This document shows, one piece after another, positions 25,801 through 32,433 of a stretch of 63,223 nt of DNA. The DNA comes from Cyanosarcina radialis HA8281-LM2 (lineage in GTDB: Bacteria; Cyanobacteriota; Cyanobacteriia; Cyanobacteriales; CCAP-1448), in NCBI GenBank assembly GCA_019359615.1, contig JAHHHA010000034.1, forward strand, positions 1-63,223. Reading direction: 5' to 3'. The notes under the pieces are model-generated. The model saw only the letters and a program-made list of their open reading frames with translations. It did not search any database and was not told the DNA's origin. A program made the position numbers and the translations under genes. Every line of letters begins with the position of its first letter. Position 1 is the first letter of the stretch.

Positions 25801-26132
25801 TGGCGATCGCCAGACGATCGACGTTCTAATTCCTGCACGAAATTAGTTACTTCCGGCGAAGTCATGGTAGCGTTAACTTTTTCCGACTCCCGAAAACTCA
25901 GATCGACACCGTGATAAGTGCTTCCCGTCCGCAAGCCCGATACTTGCGATGCGGCTTTATCGGTATCGATGTAGACGAAACTAACGATTGGGAGCTTATT
26001 TAAATCTCCGTAGCGATCGACAATTAATCGTCGAATTCGCATCAAAATATCTCGGCCCGTACCGCCCAATCCTATACAAATACTGCGATTGATTCCTCGG
26101 AATTGGCGTTCGTTACTAGTTGCTTGAGTCAT
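22875..26132 (-). CDS. Large tubulin/FtsZ-like GTPase (Tubulin_2 type)
   Basis: The 1085-aa protein begins with a Rossmann-like domain carrying GLGGTGRD (21-28) and the tubulin/FtsZ signature CGGTGSGM (192-199), with PIVSFVYIDTDKAA between them. These are the nucleotide-binding loops of the bacterial tubulin-like family (PF13809-type). The 500-residue middle region is strongly helical and charged (LRDFEQIVEDIEKKIVPLGK, LIDKLKNEYEKEEAELKQL). The end, LKQDLEDGLMTEEEFERL, is a SHOCT-like short domain often used for oligomerisation. No membrane segment is seen. It is co-directional with vWA upstream and the MotA/MotB-like pair downstream. Whether it polymerises is unknown. Confidence 0.85.
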   Translation of the reverse strand: MTQATSNERQFRGINRSICIGLGGTGRDILMRIRRLIVDRYGDLNKLPIVSFVYIDTDKAASQVSGLRTGSTYHGVDLSFRESEKVNATMTSPEVTNFVQELERRSSGDRQGPYDHIGIWFPPQLLRNIKAVEEGAKGIRPVGRLAFFHNYKKIQAAIETAERRTRGHDGNLLKSGLRVEPGLNIFIVGSLCGGTGSGMFLDVAYSLRKAYGDRGAQIVSYLVVSPVLYGNTPNMSANTYAALKELNHYTTPGTRFEACYDMQNVTIVQEERPPFDYAYLVSHQTAGEYSILDQSKIANVIAHKIALDFSGEIAPVVKGMRDNFLQHMLQWDNHPRPNVQRYLTFGLAAVYFPRDVIVQIALTKISFRLVNFWANGEGQSPDPQRLLEQFLIQYRWHTDLVQREGLTTKIAEAVQESNKNFSSTINAWRNKIERPIAECKTKEERLSIRQQLQREFREQFRKIQPGETESTRGIWLTRLQQIRPNIIEQLKQNIDDFLGALLSPSDVNFSIRNARTWLDALQTDLGIDLRNLQEKITNFGGMKRPETVERKLRDFEQIVEDIEKKIVPLGKNNQIQSEAKRFVREISDLFKHNFDLAVLQEGLQIVSALQKHVQYLSTQVAAFSSLIDKLKNEYEKEEAELKQLNFDEMSGEAIFDNEDIESCYNTLLPPNEFRSQLVLLSSALTEPSGKGESLSSFINHEEYYGHTLREQITQEQLQKQIALTVDRLFGSRSTTIIKSVIKRLMHKYSPLERSTRLAQIMQEAEPMLRLNLSDPYFHSTPAKGSKLVGFKDTDEQEVRQFKAILGRELGIAESMLKPTQSEDEIVIVTEYAGFPLRLIDGLEQMRNPYLREKNSAVSFLHNNYNVLYADILPPDAQTMEELEDVFYPSLAFELIKQNPESQELEFQYYDDLRDTYSVASLSPVWNQALEELVHRPDINEGLKRILDDAIAKIEANPHLWQEKYLPLLRQFVTQVDRLLEEDPNYPYRASVVTIRGTSEILGKEGAIDRFRKKIEEQLKDFSEPNPATPRLIPAELVVDSVVTAGDNRAKRRIELQQLKQDLEDGLMTEEEFERLRQEIFEKYPL

Positions 26133-26148
26133 AATTTCAGAAGCTTTG

Positions 26149-26241
26149 GAAGTGTTAAGTGTGGAGTGTTGAGTGTGGAGTTACTAGTTGTTATTTTCTC
26201 CGCCCTCTATGCCCTATGCCCCATGCCCTATGCCCCATGCC
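26149..26241. repeat. STRR (TGTTGAG-type) plus CCCTATGCCCCATG repeats
   Basis: The gap between vWA and tubulin-like genes is filled by GTGTTAAGTGTGGAGTGTTGAG heptamers and by alternating CCCTATG/CCCCATG units that run up to the vWA stop. Every gene junction of this cluster contains a different tandem repeat. Confidence 0.75.
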
Positions 26242-27411
26242 CTATTTTTTCACTTGAATAGAAAACTCAAAATCTCGGTGGTTAGCGTTGGGACAATTAA
26301 TTCTCACCAGGGAACCAGATATGGGAGTGCGTTTTTCAATTTCTCTACCATTACAATAGATCGGTGCTAAATGGGTTGGCACGAGATACAAACGCTGCCC
26401 TTGGCGCTCTAAATATGCCCTGACTTCCGCCCCAGGACAATCTATAGCATCGACACAGCTAGAGTCATATTCGCCGATCGCAATTCGTTGGTGGTTTGGC
26501 AAGTAACAGATTTGCTCCTCGTCTTTTTCGGTTGACTCAAAATCTACTACAATTTGCCACTTTTTCCGCAATTTAAGTAATTTAGCGATCCCAAACCCCA
26601 AAGCGATCGCGACTGCAAGCAACCCTGTAGCTGGCAGCCATAGCTGTTTCAGAAGATAAGGGTTGACCAAACAGGTTTCTTGTCCGCCTGGGGCTGGAGT
26701 GCAAAATTCTTGGACGGTGGGGAGAACGTCTACTACTGCTAGCTGATACTCCCGCTGGCCGCTGCCAGAGATAATTAGAGATCTTTCGCGCAACGGCAAA
26801 GCTTGCAGCCAAGCCTGACGCTGTTGGCTGGGAAGGGAATCGGCGACGCGAAAGGGACTTTGAGCGGGCGTTTCCGTCCAATCGGCCCCAGATTTGCTAA
26901 ATAAGGGTGCGTCGGTAATCCAAACCACCGATTGCGACTTAATGGGGAGATTTTGTTGCAAGCGGTCTTGATTGAGTTGAGCCAGACTTCGATAGATGGT
27001 GAGTTCGGCTAACTCGATATCGGTCTGACGGAGATTGAGATCGGGCTGAAATGGGATGGCGGCGAGAATGCGATCGAGATCGTTTGTTTGCCCGCTAAAA
27101 GCAAAAGCTTGCTGTGGGGCTATCGGATTGACATTTGGCGAGAGGGGATTGACCGTAGCCGCAAACGGCACGACATATACTGAGTCTCCTGCTTGCAGGC
27201 TGTCTTGGACGATTTGCCGCAGTCGCAAGCGCCCTTCATCGTTCAACCCCACGCTTTCTGTCAGATCGATCGCCAGCACTACATCGCGCCCCCCATATAA
27301 GCGGGCGACTAATGCTAAACCCGTTTGTTGTTGGGGGCTGAGCGGTTGTCCGGGAGTAACTCTGGCTGGTGTCACAGATAAAATTGCCTTATTACTCAAT
27401 ATTGTACCCAC
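26242..27411 (-). CDS. von Willebrand factor A protein with one membrane segment
   Basis: This 389-aa frame has a vWA domain (about 42-245) with the metal site DLTES (Asp49, Thr51, Ser53; Thr in place of the usual first Ser) and SVVWITDAPLF as the later strand. A membrane segment (about 258-280) follows, then a beta-rich C-terminal domain (CYLPNHQRIAIGEY, IYCNGREIEKRTPISGS) of FHA-like or ubiquitin-like size. The start is GTG at 27411, directly after an in-frame stop, and there is no signal peptide. In the neighbouring frame just upstream (27412-27502) a GTG begins a peptide with the hydrophobic core KLLFFLSGLS, so a frameshift may have cut off the signal. It probably passes ligands or signals to the tubulin/motor proteins. 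Confidence 0.75.
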   Translation of the reverse strand: MGTILSNKAILSVTPARVTPGQPLSPQQQTGLALVARLYGGRDVVLAIDLTESVGLNDEGRLRLRQIVQDSLQAGDSVYVVPFAATVNPLSPNVNPIAPQQAFAFSGQTNDLDRILAAIPFQPDLNLRQTDIELAELTIYRSLAQLNQDRLQQNLPIKSQSVVWITDAPLFSKSGADWTETPAQSPFRVADSLPSQQRQAWLQALPLRERSLIISGSGQREYQLAVVDVLPTVQEFCTPAPGGQETCLVNPYLLKQLWLPATGLLAVAIALGFGIAKLLKLRKKWQIVVDFESTEKDEEQICYLPNHQRIAIGEYDSSCVDAIDCPGAEVRAYLERQGQRLYLVPTHLAPIYCNGREIEKRTPISGSLVRINCPNANHRDFEFSIQVKK

Positions 27412-27520
27412 CTATCAAGCCGTACTGAGGTGAGAGGCCAGAGAGGAAGAACAGCAGCTTTGGGTAGATTCTAGCTTGGAGGTGCGATCGAAACTTGGCC
27501 ACACATATCGCATATGCTAA

Positions 27521-27540
27521 GGGCGCAAAGCTTTGCGCCC
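27521..27540. repeat. Perfect 20-bp palindrome GGGCGCAAAGCTTTGCGCCC
   Basis: A perfect inverted repeat followed by CCTACGG in the divergent region between the vWA and ATPase genes. It resembles a dispersed cyanobacterial repeat and lies too far from both starts to be called an operator. Confidence 0.7.
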
Positions 27541-27627
27541 CTACGGATGGTTATTATCCGTCGATTTGCATGAGTTGGGATCGATCGCGGTTTTAATGAG
27601 ACTAGCGGCAAGCAAGACCAGAAACTC

Positions 27628-28938
27628 ATGAGCATCCTAGATGATATCTACAATCAGTTTGACCCTTCTCCTTTACCTGCTGGTTCTAAGTTGTACGTCG
27701 ATTGCAGGGAAGTGCGGGGCGGTAGCGATATTTTGGTAGAACTGGGGAGTAAGATTCAGCGATCGCACAAACCCACCTGTCAGCTATACACGGGACATCG
27801 AGGTTGCGGCAAATCTACCGAACTGCTGCGGCTGGCAAACGATTTAGAGCAAAAAGGCTGTCAAGTGGTATATTTTGCGGCAGAAGATGGGGATATTAAC
27901 CCAGAGGATGTCGAATACACCGATATCTTGCTGGCGTGTACCCGACACTTGTTAGAGAGTTTGAAAACTGCTAATTCCAAACCAGTTTTAAGCTGGCTGC
28001 AAGATCGCTGGCAATCTCTCAAGGAGATATTGCAAACTGAAATCATGCTGGACAATGCCTCAGCCGAGTTGCAAATTCAACAATTTGCCAAGATTGCTAC
28101 TAATATTCGCACCCAACCCAGTCAAAGGGCAAAGCTACGACAGTTGCTCAACCCCCACACCGAAAACCTGGTGACTGCCCTCAACCAATTTATTGCCGAT
28201 GCCAAGCAGAAGTTGCCACCAGGGAAAAGCAAATTAGTGGTAATCGCCGACGGACTAGATAAAATTCCTTTGACCATGCGGGATGGAGGACGCACGAATC
28301 ATGACGAAGTTTTTATCGATCGCAGCGAACAACTGAAGGCTCTCGATTGTCACGTTATTTATACCGTGCCGATTTCTTTAGTTCTATCTAGCCGTGCCAC
28401 CGACTTGACAGAAATCTATAACTGCAATCAGCAGATTTTACCTGCGATTATGGTGCAAACTCCAGACGATCGGCCTCATGAAATCGGAATTCAAAAACTC
28501 AAGGAAATTCTGAGATCGCGAGTGTATGTCTTAGATGCAGTCAGAGGGCTAAAGATGGAAACAGAAATTTTCGACCATCCAGATACATTGCGTCAATTGT
28601 GTTTGATTAGCGGTGGTCACGTCCGAAATTTAATCCTGTTAGTGCAAACAGCGATTGACTACAATGAGGATGACAAGCTGCCGATTCAAGCTGCATCGTT
28701 ACAACGGGCAGTCAGCAAACTGCGTAATACCTATCGCATCACGGCGAATGACGACCAATGGGCGTTGTTGGCAAAGGTGCATCGAACTAAGCGGATTCTT
28801 AACGACGATCGCCACCGGAGTTTGCTATTTAATCGTTGTCTGTTGGAATATCAGCAAGATGAAACTTGGCACGACGTACATCCAGTGTTGCGAGACGTTC
28901 CAGAATTTAAGGAAGCTTTAGCTCAATTGTCACCATGA
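27628..28938 (+). CDS. P-loop ATPase (STAND/KAP-like AAA+), unknown role
   Basis: The 436-aa protein has Walker A GHRGCGKST (56-64) and a Walker B-like LVVIADGLDKI (203-213). A sensor-like strand (CHVIYTVPISLVLSS) and a C-terminal helical part (SGGHVRNLILLVQTAI; RAVSKLRNTY) follow. The arrangement fits signal-transduction AAA+ ATPases. It is transcribed divergently from the vWA/tubulin cluster with 216 bp between starts, and is followed by a pseudo-ATPase/TPR gene. Divergent placement suggests shared regulation. The last 13 codons also read in frame into repeats only after the stop, so the 3' end is intact. Confidence 0.8.
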   Translation: MSILDDIYNQFDPSPLPAGSKLYVDCREVRGGSDILVELGSKIQRSHKPTCQLYTGHRGCGKSTELLRLANDLEQKGCQVVYFAAEDGDINPEDVEYTDILLACTRHLLESLKTANSKPVLSWLQDRWQSLKEILQTEIMLDNASAELQIQQFAKIATNIRTQPSQRAKLRQLLNPHTENLVTALNQFIADAKQKLPPGKSKLVVIADGLDKIPLTMRDGGRTNHDEVFIDRSEQLKALDCHVIYTVPISLVLSSRATDLTEIYNCNQQILPAIMVQTPDDRPHEIGIQKLKEILRSRVYVLDAVRGLKMETEIFDHPDTLRQLCLISGGHVRNLILLVQTAIDYNEDDKLPIQAASLQRAVSKLRNTYRITANDDQWALLAKVHRTKRILNDDRHRSLLFNRCLLEYQQDETWHDVHPVLRDVPEFKEALAQLSP

Positions 28939-28950
28939 ACGTAAGAAACC

Positions 28951-29109
28951 TAACCCCCCTGCCCCCCTTCCCTGCAAGGGAAGGGGGGAAAGTCAAAGCT
29001 TGTCTTCTCTACACGAGTAGGGAGAAATTCAAAGTCTTTCCTGACTACACCCGTAGAGGGAAATTCAAAGCCTCTCTCCCTGTGGGGGAGAGGTTTGGAG
29101 AGGGGTCTT
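28951..29109. repeat. Hairpin repeat block between the ATPase and TPR genes
   Basis: Contains TAACCCCCCTGCCCCCCTTCC with its inverse GGGAAGGGGGG, two GGGAAATTCAAAG-type units and CTCTCCCTGTGGGGGAGAGG. The first hairpin matches the empty target of the MITE remnant at 37851 (GCCCCCTTCCCTGCGAGG). A 67-codon frame across the block is not a gene. Confidence 0.75.
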
Positions 29110-29134
29110 CTCGATCGCTTGAAAGGTTAGCGTT

Positions 29135-30445
29135 ATGAACCCAGAATCGAGCGACTGGACAAAGGACGTTATCGTCAGTCCAGAACAAGAATACAAGGCG
29201 CTGCTGCGCTCTTTGCAGCGTGCTAGAGGGTTCAATTTGCTGTTCGCGCAGTGTTCTCCTGCCGAGGGAGAACGACTGATTCAGCGCGTAGAGAAGGATT
29301 TGCCTGACAAGCAGATTGAAGTTTTGTCGCTGAAGGAACAAATTACTAATCTTTACGAGTTGGTAGATGCTCTGTCTAGGAAAAATCAAATCGATATCTT
29401 ATTTATTCAGGGGTTAGAATATTCGCTGTATGACTACGAAAAAAGTCGCCTCTGGCAAAATCCTAAAGAACGCTATTCCTACAGCGAACGGTCAGTACCC
29501 CCCGTTCTGGCACGCTTGAACCTCGATCGAGAAAAGTTTTACGATCGCTTCAAGTTCTCTTTTGTTTTCCTCGTACCCTTATTTGCCCTTAAATATTTGA
29601 TTCGTCGCGCCCCAGACTTTTTTGACTGGCGTTCTGGGGTATTCGAGTTTGCTATGGACTCCGAACGTTTCCAACAGGAGTCATTGCAGGCAATTCAGGA
29701 ACGTAGTCTCAGAGAAGATTATTCTACTTTAAACAGAGACGAATATCGCGATCTATTTCTGAAAGTTCAAGCTCTAATTGAAGAACCCTATCAAACAAAT
29801 AACCAAAAAGCACGTTTATTTTTTGAACAAGCCTGTTTATCAGAAATTGCTGAAGACTGGGAGGCGGCGCTCGCTAGCTACGATCGATTACTAGCCCTCG
29901 AACCAAATAATTCCGATGCCTGGAACTTGAGAGGTGCGGTTCTGTACCAACTAGAACGTTATGAGGAAGCCATCTCTAGCTTTGACCAAGCACTAGCCCT
30001 CGAACCAAATAATTCCGATGCCTGGAACTTGCAAGGTATGGCTCTGTACAAACTGGAACATTATGAGGAAGCAATTTCTAGCTTTAGCCAAGCACTAGTT
30101 CTTGTACCAGATAGTGCTGCTGATTGGCACTTGCGAGGTATGGCTCTGTACAAACTGGAACGTTATGAGGAAGCCATCTCTAGCTTTGGCCAAGTCCTAG
30201 CTCTCCAAGCAAATGATTTCCCTGCTCGGTATCACAGGGCTAAATGTTATGCGTTGTGGGGCAAAGTTGACGAAGCTATCAAGAATTTACAACAAGCGAT
30301 CGCCTTAAGAGCCAAATATAGGAAAAAAGCAAATACTGACCCAGATTTTGATACGATTCGGGATGACGATCGCTTCCAGAAGTTAGTTGGCGATTTTGTC
30401 AAGTCAGAGCGATCGCTAGAAGAAGACGGTTTCACTGTTCTTTAG
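29135..30445 (+). CDS. TPR protein with a degenerate NTPase-like N-terminal domain
   Basis: The 436-aa protein has an N-terminal 200 residues shaped like a P-loop NTPase (FNLLFAQCSPAEGERLI; IDILFIQGLEYSLYDYE; FVFLVPLFALKYLIRRAPDFFDWR) but without a GK[ST] loop or acidic Walker B, so it should not hydrolyse ATP. Residues about 225-395 hold four to five TPRs of the AWNLRGAVLYQLERYEEAISSFDQAL type, two of them almost identical in DNA. A C-terminal PDFDTIRDDDRFQKLV ends the chain, as is common in TPR proteins. With the active ATPase encoded 196 bp upstream it may form an ATPase/pseudo-ATPase pair. Confidence 0.75.
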   Translation: MNPESSDWTKDVIVSPEQEYKALLRSLQRARGFNLLFAQCSPAEGERLIQRVEKDLPDKQIEVLSLKEQITNLYELVDALSRKNQIDILFIQGLEYSLYDYEKSRLWQNPKERYSYSERSVPPVLARLNLDREKFYDRFKFSFVFLVPLFALKYLIRRAPDFFDWRSGVFEFAMDSERFQQESLQAIQERSLREDYSTLNRDEYRDLFLKVQALIEEPYQTNNQKARLFFEQACLSEIAEDWEAALASYDRLLALEPNNSDAWNLRGAVLYQLERYEEAISSFDQALALEPNNSDAWNLQGMALYKLEHYEEAISSFSQALVLVPDSAADWHLRGMALYKLERYEEAISSFGQVLALQANDFPARYHRAKCYALWGKVDEAIKNLQQAIALRAKYRKKANTDPDFDTIRDDDRFQKLVGDFVKSERSLEEDGFTVL

Positions 30446-30462
30446 CTTTACTTCCAAGAGTT

Positions 30463-30537
30463 TCAGGTTAGAATTGCCCCGCCCATGAGACGCTGTTGGC
30501 GATATTATCATTCAGCTAGTAATACGGGCGATCGCTC
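30463..30537 (-). pseudogene. Decayed copy of the recG 3' end
   Basis: Read on the minus strand this gives ERSPVLLAE, two consecutive stops (TGA TAA), then YRQQRLMGGAILT and a stop. Intact RecG ends ERSPLLLAELEYRYQRLMGGTILT, so about 20 of 24 residues match, including the stop codon. The DNA match starts at the common CAGGTTA. It lies 1.9 kb downstream of real recG in the same orientation, which is where a displaced 3' end would be after integration of foreign DNA. Confidence 0.8.
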
Positions 30538-30600
30538 TCCAATCCTTAAAGAGAAAAATGTTATAATTTTTACTCATAGAAAAGTTGAGGAGTTAAGACT

Positions 30601-30777
30601 ATACCTACAGCAGAACAAAAAACTAGATGTTACGTGCTATGTTGCTGGTTCACTAGGCTCTACTTACCTATAAATCTGGTTCGCATGGACGAGCGGACGG
30701 GAAATATATTTTTCCTTGCAGGTGAAGAAAACATAATAGAGATCTACCCCAACGGTAACTGGAGGTACATTGGATGA
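30601..30777 (+). CDS. DUF6888-like small protein with an ATA start
   Basis: A 58-aa frame too short for a length cut-off: PTAEQKTRCYVLCCW...LPINLVRMDERTGNIFFLAGEE...IEIYPNGNWRYIG. The wording agrees with what I recall of cyanobacterial DUF6888 proteins, which begin MPT. Here the position of Met is ATA (30601), preceded by a good ribosome site GAGGAG (30587-30592) at the right distance; no in-frame ATG, GTG or TTG exists before it because of a stop at 30586. Either ATA is used, which is rare, or the start codon is mutated. It overlaps the next gene by ATGA. Confidence 0.55.
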   Translation: MPTAEQKTRCYVLCCWFTRLYLPINLVRMDERTGNIFFLAGEENIIEIYPNGNWRYIG

Positions 30778-30983
30778 GTCAGCCTAACTTTCAAGCTATG
30801 AGTCAGAAGGAGTTGCTTGGTTACGTTCTCGACCATCGACACGATCGCGATGCTTTCTATGCCTATGTAGACAAACTGCACGAAGAAGGAAACTGGATCG
30901 AGATGCCCGCTGTAGAGTCGGTAGAGGATTTAGAAAAATATCCTGAATTTACATCCCGATTTCACAAAAGTTCTGATTCCTAA
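30774..30983 (+). CDS. DUF6887-like small protein
   Basis: The 69-aa product (NFQAMSQKELLGYVLDHR, AFYAYVDKLHEEGNWIEMP, SVEDLEKYPEF) matches the DUF6887 pattern as I know it. It starts inside the stop of the preceding DUF6888-like frame (ATGA overlap), so the two are translationally coupled. Such tight pairs of very small proteins are common in accessory DNA and can be toxin-antitoxin-like, but no function is established here. Confidence 0.7.
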   Translation: MSQPNFQAMSQKELLGYVLDHRHDRDAFYAYVDKLHEEGNWIEMPAVESVEDLEKYPEFTSRFHKSSDS

Positions 30984-31099
30984 GATAATGCTGTCTGAGC
31001 TAGAAATTAGCTTTCATTAGTTACACCATATTTAGTAATTTTATTGAGCAAAATGTGTGTAGCAAATATTTGGCTTTCATAATAGTTAGATAGATAATA

Positions 31100-32116
31100 A
31101 TGAGTCATATTAGTCAGGAAAACAACAAAAAGCTATTTATTATACAAGCACTAGGTTATACCTTTGACAGCTTAGAGTCCCAACTTGCTCAAATTGAAAA
31201 CCACTTTCATAGAATTTTAAGCTCTCTAAAAATATCTACTCCTTCTGGTAAATCAACATCTATTCAATTAAATATTGATAGAGTTAATCCAGAAAAGCTT
31301 GATGCAAAAGCCGAACGAAAAAGTAAAGAATTAGCTACTTACGAAATCACAATTAAAGCTGGTTTTTCACGCTGTCTTTGGGTGGCATCAAGAGCATTAG
31401 CTTTTGATGAAATTAACCTCTTGCCTTGGGTAGAGGAATGTGAAATCAATGATAAAAGACTAAGGCATTTAGGAAAAAGAGAAATACTGGCTGATTATGC
31501 CTATTTTATTGGCAGTTACCTGATAATACTCCACGAAATATCGCATATTGTTCTAGGACACTTAGATTACTTAAACGATGAAATAGGAGATCGATACCTA
31601 AGCGAGCTAAAAGACGAGAAAAAACAATATTATCCTGAAGAATTAATAATTAGGAAAGCTTTTGAGGCTGAAGCAGATAGACAAGCAGGGCAATGGTTAA
31701 TAGGTTTTTTTGAACATTCGCTTGGAAGTAATGGGCTAGGCGGATACTTATTATTCCCTTCAAGGCTACATGCTTATGAATTTTACGTATATTCGATTGC
31801 AATGGTATTTAGAATGGTGCAAGATTTAACCCAAAGAGAAGGAGTAATACACCCAAAGCCTAACGAGCGTTTATACATATTAATTGCGTCCTTATCAGAG
31901 TATTTCAAGCAAAATCTTCCATGCGAGCATGATAAAACTTACCATCATGCGCTGCAATCATGTCTTGAAGCTGGAAAAAAGTTGCTTGTGATAGATTCTT
32001 TCGATCCTCTAACAGTTATGCTTAATGCAAACCATCTTGTATTTGTTGATGATGTAATCAAGGCAATAAACATTAGACGTTATCAGCATCGGTTTGAAGT
32101 TATCACCTCAAAGTAA
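31100..32116 (+). CDS. HEXXH zinc metalloprotein, accessory gene
   Basis: This 338-aa protein is encoded by DNA clearly richer in A and T than its neighbours. It carries HEISH (145-149) in the context YLIILHEISHIVLGH, and downstream FEAEADRQAGQWL (188-200), whose Glu/Asp can be the third zinc ligand, as in ImmA/IrrE, M48 and Lit-type peptidases. There is no signal or membrane segment. Flanking helices are otherwise unfamiliar. Its place inside the recG-flanked island suggests a defence, anti-repressor or host-target protease (Lit cleaves EF-Tu in E. coli), but the family is not fixed by what I can see. Confidence 0.7.
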   Translation: MSHISQENNKKLFIIQALGYTFDSLESQLAQIENHFHRILSSLKISTPSGKSTSIQLNIDRVNPEKLDAKAERKSKELATYEITIKAGFSRCLWVASRALAFDEINLLPWVEECEINDKRLRHLGKREILADYAYFIGSYLIILHEISHIVLGHLDYLNDEIGDRYLSELKDEKKQYYPEELIIRKAFEAEADRQAGQWLIGFFEHSLGSNGLGGYLLFPSRLHAYEFYVYSIAMVFRMVQDLTQREGVIHPKPNERLYILIASLSEYFKQNLPCEHDKTYHHALQSCLEAGKKLLVIDSFDPLTVMLNANHLVFVDDVIKAINIRRYQHRFEVITSK

Positions 32117-32225
32117 GTCAACAATGACTTGAACGTGCAACATAAATTAAAATTATCGCTAAAGTTGCAGCTTTGCTACTGCTCGATTGAGCAATGGATG
32201 TTATAGTTATTCCAGATGGAAGTGA

Positions 32226-32341
32226 TACTAAATCCGGTTTTAAAATGCCGTTTATTCTTGAGTCCGCGCAGGCGGACTTCGATTGTATAGCTGCGGTTTC
32301 AACCGCCAAGCAAAAGTAGCTAGTAATAACCGGATTTGTTA
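32226..32341. repeat. Inverted-repeat element with AAATCCGGTT ends
   Basis: AAATCCGGTT (32230-32239) and its exact inverse AACCGGATTT (32328-32337) flank nested hairpins, including GAGTCCGCGCAGGCGGACTTC and GCGGTTTCAACCGC. The same ends bound the larger element at 52506-52872. It lies between the HEXXH gene and the recG stop, inside the putative island. Confidence 0.75.
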
Positions 32342-32433
32342 TGAGACAGTTTGAATGGTGCAAACCCTTGCTAGGACTAACTTCACCTATCTCATTCTTA
32401 CTCGAAATGACTAGAGCCTTGCTACAAACACTA

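Noticed and set aside
28935-29138. 67-codon frame between the ATPase and TPR genes
   Set aside because: Made of hairpin repeats; no homology pattern.
30485-30673. 62-codon plus-strand frame
   Set aside because: It is the antisense of the recG 3'-end remnant followed by the DUF6888-like gene in the wrong frame.
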